From assembly GCA_034433615.1 (NCBI GenBank), contig DAOUAJ010000250.1, positions 1 to 25,148 on the forward strand: a DNA stretch of 25,148 nucleotides, written 5' to 3'. Below, one piece after another: positions 21,059 through 25,148 of this stretch. Within the stretch, counting starts at the first letter, position 1. Each line of letters starts with the position of its first letter. Under the pieces are notes generated by a model. That model saw only the letters and a list, made by a program, of their open reading frames with translations. It was not told the DNA's origin and searched no databases. This DNA comes from DAOUAJ01 sp034433615. Its GTDB lineage: Bacteria > Chloroflexota > Anaerolineae > DUEN01. The position numbers were made by a program, and so were the translations under genes.

Positions 21059-22731
21059 CGGCGTCTCTCACTGGGTTCTGTAAACCGGACCTGCTGTCCA
21101 GGTATGATCCCTACGGAAGCCTCAATACTGAGGATAATCCACGCCGCAGAGACGGCATTGCGCACGACGGCCCGCACCACAGGCATGGGATCTACGATCC
21201 CCCATTCCATCAAATCGCCATATTCCCGGCGGAGCACGTCGTACCCGATGCAGGGGTTCTTCAACTCTTGTTGAAGCCAACGCACTTGTCCCACCACGGT
21301 TCCCCCATCTTCACCCGCGTTGGCGGCCAACTGACGCAGCGGGGCCTCAAAGGCTCGTTTCAGACAACGCAGGGCTGTGGCCTCGTCGGTTTCAATGACT
21401 TTCATCCCATCTAAAGCCGGGATTGCGTTGAGCAGAGCCACGCCCCCGCCCACCACCACGCCTTCCTGGACAGCCCCACGAACGGCCGAGAGGGCGTTCT
21501 CGAGGCGTCGCCGTCGTTCCTTGCGGTGCGTTTCAGTGAGCCCGCCAACCTGGATGATGGCCACGCCGCTGGCCAGCTTGGCTAACCGCTGCCAGAGTTT
21601 GTCTCGCTCCGTCTTATCCTGGGTGGCCTCAATCAGAGTCTTGATCTCCCGGATACGTTGTTCAATCTGCGCAGGCGAACCTCCACCCCCTATCAGGGTC
21701 GTCGTTCTATGAGTAGCCACGACCTGGCTTACCCGTCCCAGGTCGGCCAGAGTAGCAGTCTCTAACGGCCGCCCGGTTTCGTCGCTGAAGAGGGTTGCAC
21801 CCGCAAAGATCGCGATGTCGCGATACATGGCCTTCCGTAGCGCACCATAGGCAGGTGGTTTTACCGCCAGGCAATTGAATTGCCCTTGCTGCTGATTAAC
21901 GACCAGGGTGGCCAGAGCAGAACCTGTCACTGCCTCAGCAATGACCAGCAGATTGGGCTCATCGGTCTGAGCCAGTAAGTCCATGATCGGAACCAACTCA
22001 TCGGACCGAGAGATCTTGCGGTCAGTGACCAGCACGTAGGGATTATCCATCACGGCCTGGCCGATGCTTTGATCGGTGACGAAAGCTGTGGAGACATACC
22101 CGTCGTGCCAGCACATGCCCTCATCGTACTCGACTTGCAACCCAAGGCCCGAACCTTCTTGTATGTTGATGAAGCCTTGCGGACCCAGCCTGGTGATCAC
22201 CTGGCCGACGAGTTCACCGATCTCCGGATCACCCGAAGCCGCCGTTGCCACCTGGACGACTTCAGCCATCGTTCGCGGCCGCCGACTCATCTTTTCCAGG
22301 GCTATCTGGGCCGCTGCTGCCCCTTTGGCCAGACCGCGCCGGAAGATCATCGGATTAGCACCCGCTGCGATGTTCTTGAGCCCCTCGCGGATGATTTCCT
22401 GGGCAAGAATAATCGTGGTCGTCGAGCCGTCGCCCGCTTTTTCCCTGGTAGCGGCTGCTGCCTGCTTCAAGAACTGAACGCCCATGTTCTGGTGAGGGTC
22501 AGGCAAAGTGATCCCCTCGGCCACCGTTACTCCATCGCAAGTGATCAGAGGAACTTCCCCCTTGCGTTCCAGGCCAACAGCGCGCCCTCGTGGACCCAGC
22601 GTGACCCGTGCTGCACTGGCTGTCAGATCAATGCCGGCCTGTAAGGCGCGGCGCGCTGCCCCGGAGAGCATTACGGTCTTTTTCAGTTTGCGGTTGAGTT
22701 CATCAAAACTCTTAAACTCGCCAGGCTGCAT
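20962..22731 (-). CDS. divergent GroEL-family (HSP60) chaperonin paralogue
   Basis: Group I chaperonin of 589 residues, alignable to GroEL over its whole core but far from canonical. Conserved: TLGPRGR (residue 44 on), Asp66 (TCDGVTVAE, E. coli Asp52), Asp101 in GDGSTTT (Asp87), ATLVVN in the apical domain, VVGGGVALL, and Asp514 (GIVDP, Asp495). Unusual: the ATP-hydrolysis residue Asp398 is Asn412 (RRLENALSAVRGAVQEGVV), Lys51 is Cys65, there is an N-terminal extension of about 12 residues, and the Gly-Met tail is replaced by an Arg-rich tail (13 Arg in the last 35). Only a weak GTAAGG precedes the ATG, 119 bases after lspA. No groES is nearby. Probably a slow or ATP-trapping paralogue with another groEL elsewhere; this is inferred. 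Confidence 0.93.
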   Translation of the reverse strand: MQPGEFKSFDELNRKLKKTVMLSGAARRALQAGIDLTASAARVTLGPRGRAVGLERKGEVPLITCDGVTVAEGITLPDPHQNMGVQFLKQAAAATREKAGDGSTTTIILAQEIIREGLKNIAAGANPMIFRRGLAKGAAAAQIALEKMSRRPRTMAEVVQVATAASGDPEIGELVGQVITRLGPQGFINIQEGSGLGLQVEYDEGMCWHDGYVSTAFVTDQSIGQAVMDNPYVLVTDRKISRSDELVPIMDLLAQTDEPNLLVIAEAVTGSALATLVVNQQQGQFNCLAVKPPAYGALRKAMYRDIAIFAGATLFSDETGRPLETATLADLGRVSQVVATHRTTTLIGGGGSPAQIEQRIREIKTLIEATQDKTERDKLWQRLAKLASGVAIIQVGGLTETHRKERRRRLENALSAVRGAVQEGVVVGGGVALLNAIPALDGMKVIETDEATALRCLKRAFEAPLRQLAANAGEDGGTVVGQVRWLQQELKNPCIGYDVLRREYGDLMEWGIVDPMPVVRAVVRNAVSAAWIILSIEASVGIIPGQQVRFTEPSERRRQRAAKRAELRERARREGGRLRPPRRVWSKML

Positions 22732-22812
22732 TGGCCTTACTTCTCGCTGGCTCGTGGGGCCTCTACCTGCTGAATGTCGGGCAGGGCCGTCCGATTCTCG
22801 TGTAGCGCCTGA

Positions 22813-22840
22813 GGTTGAAGGCTGGAGATTAGAGGTTGGA
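22813..22840. repeat. degenerate heptameric tandem repeat
   Basis: Four seven-base units in a row, GGTTGAA, GGCTGGA, GATTAGA and GGTTGGA, form a purine-rich array on the plus strand between the chaperonin and lspA genes, ending 10 bases from the lspA stop. Short intergenic heptamer arrays occur in several bacterial phyla. Nothing else is recognisable in 22732-22850. Confidence 0.45.
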
Positions 22841-22850
22841 AGGAGGCGCG

Positions 22851-23369
22851 TTACGCGTTCTGGACATCAGTGGCATCGCCGCGCGGCTCCTCTTTCTCTG
22901 TGAACACGATGAGCGCCAGGATGATAACACCCACCACGATGGCGCTATCGGCTACGTTGAAGGTGGGCCACTTGAGATCGTCAATGCCGACGGTGATGAA
23001 ATCGGTCACATGCCCAAAGCGCACCCGGTCAATCAGGTTACCGATGGCCCCGCCCAACTGCAAGCCCAGGCTGAAGCGGACCCAAAACTGGCCCTGGGGC
23101 AGAAAGCGGCTGTAGGCGATGATCGCCACGGAGACGGCCACGGCGATAAGGATAAACAATAGTCCCCTATCTTTAAATAACCCAAAGGCGGCCCCCGTGT
23201 TGGTGACGTGCGTAATGGTGAGGAAGCGAGAAAGGGCCGGGATCGGCACCCATGCAGCGTTTTCAGGCAAGGTGTGCAAAACCCAGGCCTTACTGATCTG
23301 ATCCAGGGCAAGGACTACTGCGGCAATTGTGGGGATTGCCCACCCGCCCAGCTTGCTTCGAGTTGACAT
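22851..23369 (-). CDS. lspA: lipoprotein signal peptidase (prolipoprotein signal peptidase II)
   Basis: Inner-membrane aspartyl protease that removes signal peptides from lipid-modified prolipoproteins such as the binding protein at 2382-3779. The 172-residue protein has four transmembrane helices (about residues 11-30, 69-87, 98-113 and 140-157). The catalytic pair is Asp114 (GGAIGNLIDR) and Asp141 (FNVADSAI); VTNTGAAFGLF is the conserved third motif. The start at 23369 follows AAGGA and lies 10 bases after the TraR/DksA-like gene; the open frame extends to 23513 but overlaps that gene and is not hydrophobic. Read from the promoter at 23784-23812. Confidence 0.96.
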   Translation of the reverse strand: MSTRSKLGGWAIPTIAAVVLALDQISKAWVLHTLPENAAWVPIPALSRFLTITHVTNTGAAFGLFKDRGLLFILIAVAVSVAIIAYSRFLPQGQFWVRFSLGLQLGGAIGNLIDRVRFGHVTDFITVGIDDLKWPTFNVADSAIVVGVIILALIVFTEKEEPRGDATDVQNA

Positions 23370-23379
23370 CTGGTCGTCC

Positions 23380-23727
23380 TTATTGTTCGATGAGGCTCTG
23401 GCAGTCGAGGCAGTACATGGCGTAAGGGATAGCCTTGAGCCGGGCAAAATCAATCTCCGCTCCGCAGCGCTCGCACAAGCCGTATGTGCCTTCGTCCATT
23501 TTTTGCAAGGCACGTTCTACCTCGGCCAGCAGACGTTGTTGGTTACGCCGCAAAGCCAGACCGGCGGCTTGCTCGAAAGCTTCCGTGCCGTCGTCGGCCA
23601 TGTGATTGCCCAACCCCAGATTGGGGGGTACAGAAGTTTCGTAGTGAGAGAGTTCCTCTTGCAAGCATTCTCGTTCAGCCAACAGCGCTCTTTTGAGACG
23701 CCCTTCATCACGTGGCATGATCGTCAT
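23380..23727 (-). CDS. TraR/DksA-type C4 zinc-finger protein
   Basis: Small RNA-polymerase-binding-type protein of 115 residues. The N-terminal two-thirds is a helical hairpin (about 7-80) with the tip motif ADDGTEAFEQ, similar to the acidic coiled-coil tip of DksA and the YteA family. The C-terminal zinc finger has Cys85, Cys88, Cys106 and Cys109 (CERC, then CLDC). Members modulate initiation through the polymerase secondary channel, sometimes with ppGpp; which applies here is unknown. An in-frame ATG three codons later (23718) is also well placed after GGGAG. The gene heads a two-gene operon with lspA, a frequent pairing in several phyla. Confidence 0.92.
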   Translation of the reverse strand: MTIMPRDEGRLKRALLAERECLQEELSHYETSVPPNLGLGNHMADDGTEAFEQAAGLALRRNQQRLLAEVERALQKMDEGTYGLCERCGAEIDFARLKAIPYAMYCLDCQSLIEQ

Positions 23728-23783
23728 CTCCCAACGTCCTGAGCGGGCACACAGGCACCGCCCCTATGATTCAACGCAGGCAT

Positions 23784-23812
23784 ATTGTATCCCAATTGGC
23801 GGGAATCGCCAA
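23784..23812 (-). promoter_or_regulatory. promoter of the TraR/DksA-lspA operon
   Basis: On the minus strand TTGGCG (23812-23807) and TACAAT (23789-23784) are 17 bases apart. The RNA would start near 23777, about 50 bases before ATG 23727. The -35 region sits 42 bases past the ileS stop. Confidence 0.6.
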
Positions 23813-23853
23813 GCTAGTTGGGCTTTGGACAAACCTCGCAGGTTCTGGATTTG

Positions 23854-25148
23854 CTACACCCCTTCGCGGGTTTCCTCTTCCGTCTCCAGTTCCGGTGTCA
23901 GCGCCGTGTTAACAGCGACCAGATACCCCCCTTCGCTGATCACGCTGTACGGCGGGCGGGTGTACTCTGCCACCTCATCTACCAGACCCCCGCCCTGCTC
24001 CATCACCCGCAGCGCCTTGACGTTCAGTTCCTCAACGATCTGGCTGGCCACGCGTTCCAAAGCTGAGCGCTCCTCTGGCGTGCGCAATTGGATGATCGCC
24101 TCGGCCAGGGGCTGGTGTACTTTGATCTGAGCCGCCTGGCGGGCTGCCTGTCCCAGGCTGACGATGCGCTGCGCCAGCCGCATGTCCGCCATCAACGATT
24201 CGTCAATCAGCGTCTTGTTGGCTTCCGGCCAGCGGGCCAGATGGACGCTCTCGGGGGCGTCGGCCCAGATGCCTTGCACTAGATTCTGGTAGACGGCCTC
24301 TGCCACGAACGGAGTGAAGGGGGCCAGCAGATGGCTGAGGGTCACCAGGCAGGTGTAGAGGGTACGGCAGATGGCTCGTCTGGCGACGCTGCTCTGGGCG
24401 TTCTCACCGGCATGGCTCCAGAAGCGGTGGGAGCAGCGTACGTACCAGTTCGAGAGGTCGTCTACGAATGCGGCGATGGCGCGAGCTGCGTCGGTAGCAT
24501 CGTACTGATCCAGCCGTTCCGTCACCTCTATGATGAGCTGGTTAAGCGCGGACAAGATCCAACGATCCAACGGCTGCAGCGTCTCAGGTGCGGGCTCTCC
24601 TTCCGGTCCCCAGCCGTCAGCGTTTGCATGGCTCACGAAGTAGCCGTAAATATCCCACAGGGTGAGCAGAAACTTACCGGCCACTTCATCCACCAAAGCC
24701 ACACTGAGGCGGCAGGAGATGCCGGGCGACGCGCTGATGTAGAAATACCAGCGTAGAGCATCGGCACCGTGGGCGTTGAGCACTTCCCATAGATCCACGA
24801 CATTGCCGCGCGATCGGCTCATTTTCTGTCCCTGCTCATCCAGAATTAGCCCCAGGCTGATGACGTTGCGGTAACACGGCTGATCAAAGAGCAGGGTGGA
24901 GATAGCGTGCAGCGTGTAGAACCAGCCGTACGTCTGATCTATCGCCTCGCAGACAAAATCGGCGGGGAATTGCTCAGCGAAAGTCTCCCGGTTCTCAAAG
25001 GGGTAGTGCCACTGCGCCACGGGCATGGAGCCGGAGTCGAACCAACAGTCGGCCACCTCCGGAACGCGGCGCATGATGCCGACTTGAGCTGCCGAAGGGT
25101 TTTCGGCGCAGCGTGGGCAGCGCCAGGTGATCTCGTCCACGTATGGGC
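23854..25148 (-). CDS. ileS: isoleucyl-tRNA synthetase, C-terminal part (5' end outside window)
   Basis: Charges tRNA-Ile with isoleucine. About 430 C-terminal residues are present. Visible parts are the end of the editing/CP region with CWFDSGSMPVAQWHYPFEN, which suggests the eukaryote-like type 2 enzyme, the KMSKS loop as KMSRSRGN (about 24810-24830), and the helical anticodon-binding domain (NWYVRCSHRFW, LLAPFTPFVAEAVYQNLV). The protein then ends early: after GGYLVAVNTALTPELE, where the family goes on for roughly 100 or more residues, it stops at TETREGV-like sequence. Codons past the stop still read QIQNLR, matching the family. The stretch between NVKALRV and GGYLVAV also looks shorter than usual. 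A shortened functional enzyme or a decaying copy are both possible. Confidence 0.93.
   Translation of the reverse strand, partial: PYVDEITWRCPRCAENPSAAQVGIMRRVPEVADCWFDSGSMPVAQWHYPFENRETFAEQFPADFVCEAIDQTYGWFYTLHAISTLLFDQPCYRNVISLGLILDEQGQKMSRSRGNVVDLWEVLNAHGADALRWYFYISASPGISCRLSVALVDEVAGKFLLTLWDIYGYFVSHANADGWGPEGEPAPETLQPLDRWILSALNQLIIEVTERLDQYDATDAARAIAAFVDDLSNWYVRCSHRFWSHAGENAQSSVARRAICRTLYTCLVTLSHLLAPFTPFVAEAVYQNLVQGIWADAPESVHLARWPEANKTLIDESLMADMRLAQRIVSLGQAARQAAQIKVHQPLAEAIIQLRTPEERSALERVASQIVEELNVKALRVMEQGGGLVDEVAEYTRPPYSVISEGGYLVAVNTALTPELETEEETREGV

Overview
The window is 25 kb of bacterial chromosome, moderately GC-rich, with dense housekeeping and metabolic genes. It has no rRNA, tRNA, CRISPR array, prophage or intact insertion sequence. 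The lineage is most likely Chloroflexota (Anaerolineae-like). I infer this from the Ala/Pro-linker sugar-binding lipoprotein with a MalFG pair and no dedicated ATPase, the DUF2723-type GT-C membrane protein, the LipM-type octanoyltransferase and the eukaryote-like IleRS. No marker gene proves it.

Left part (1-5.8 kb, mostly + strand): a carbohydrate ABC importer (two permeases and a binding lipoprotein) ends in a hairpin terminator. An RluD-like pseudouridine synthase follows. Next comes an unusual, gene-poor 230-bp module: promoter with palindromic operator, structured RNA with a 17-codon ORF and an internal mimic of the 16S rRNA tail, then a strong terminator. rplI follows with its own promoter and terminator.

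Middle (5.9-19.1 kb, all - strand): a GT-C membrane glycosyltransferase; an oxidoreductase/TIM-barrel sugar-catabolism pair with an 8-nt overlap; a double-GAF sensor; a DUF1634/TauE-SafE membrane pair with an ATGA overlap; an AlbA_2/Schlafen-type regulator just downstream of gyrA; and gyrA itself, with a TTG start. gyrA is directly preceded by a small two-gene cassette resembling a toxin-antitoxin pair, whose second gene is frameshifted. Then come DUF503, lipM and a GNAT acetyltransferase.

Right part (19.3-25.1 kb): coaBC on the + strand is followed by a decay zone with fragments of a DegT-type aminotransferase and a flavodoxin-fold reductase. These run into a convergent, highly divergent GroEL paralogue that has Asn in place of the catalytic Asp398 and an Arg-rich tail in place of the usual Gly-Met tail. 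lspA and a TraR/DksA-type zinc-finger gene share one promoter. The window ends inside ileS, whose C-terminus looks shortened, with a recognisable relic beyond its stop codon.

Several starts were set from Shine-Dalgarno sites or promoters rather than longest frames. Two genes (the rluD-like gene and the GT-C gene) have a -10 box so close to the ATG that their mRNAs are probably leaderless. The best candidates for undescribed biology are the rplI-upstream RNA module, the D398N chaperonin paralogue and the gyrA-linked frameshifted cassette.
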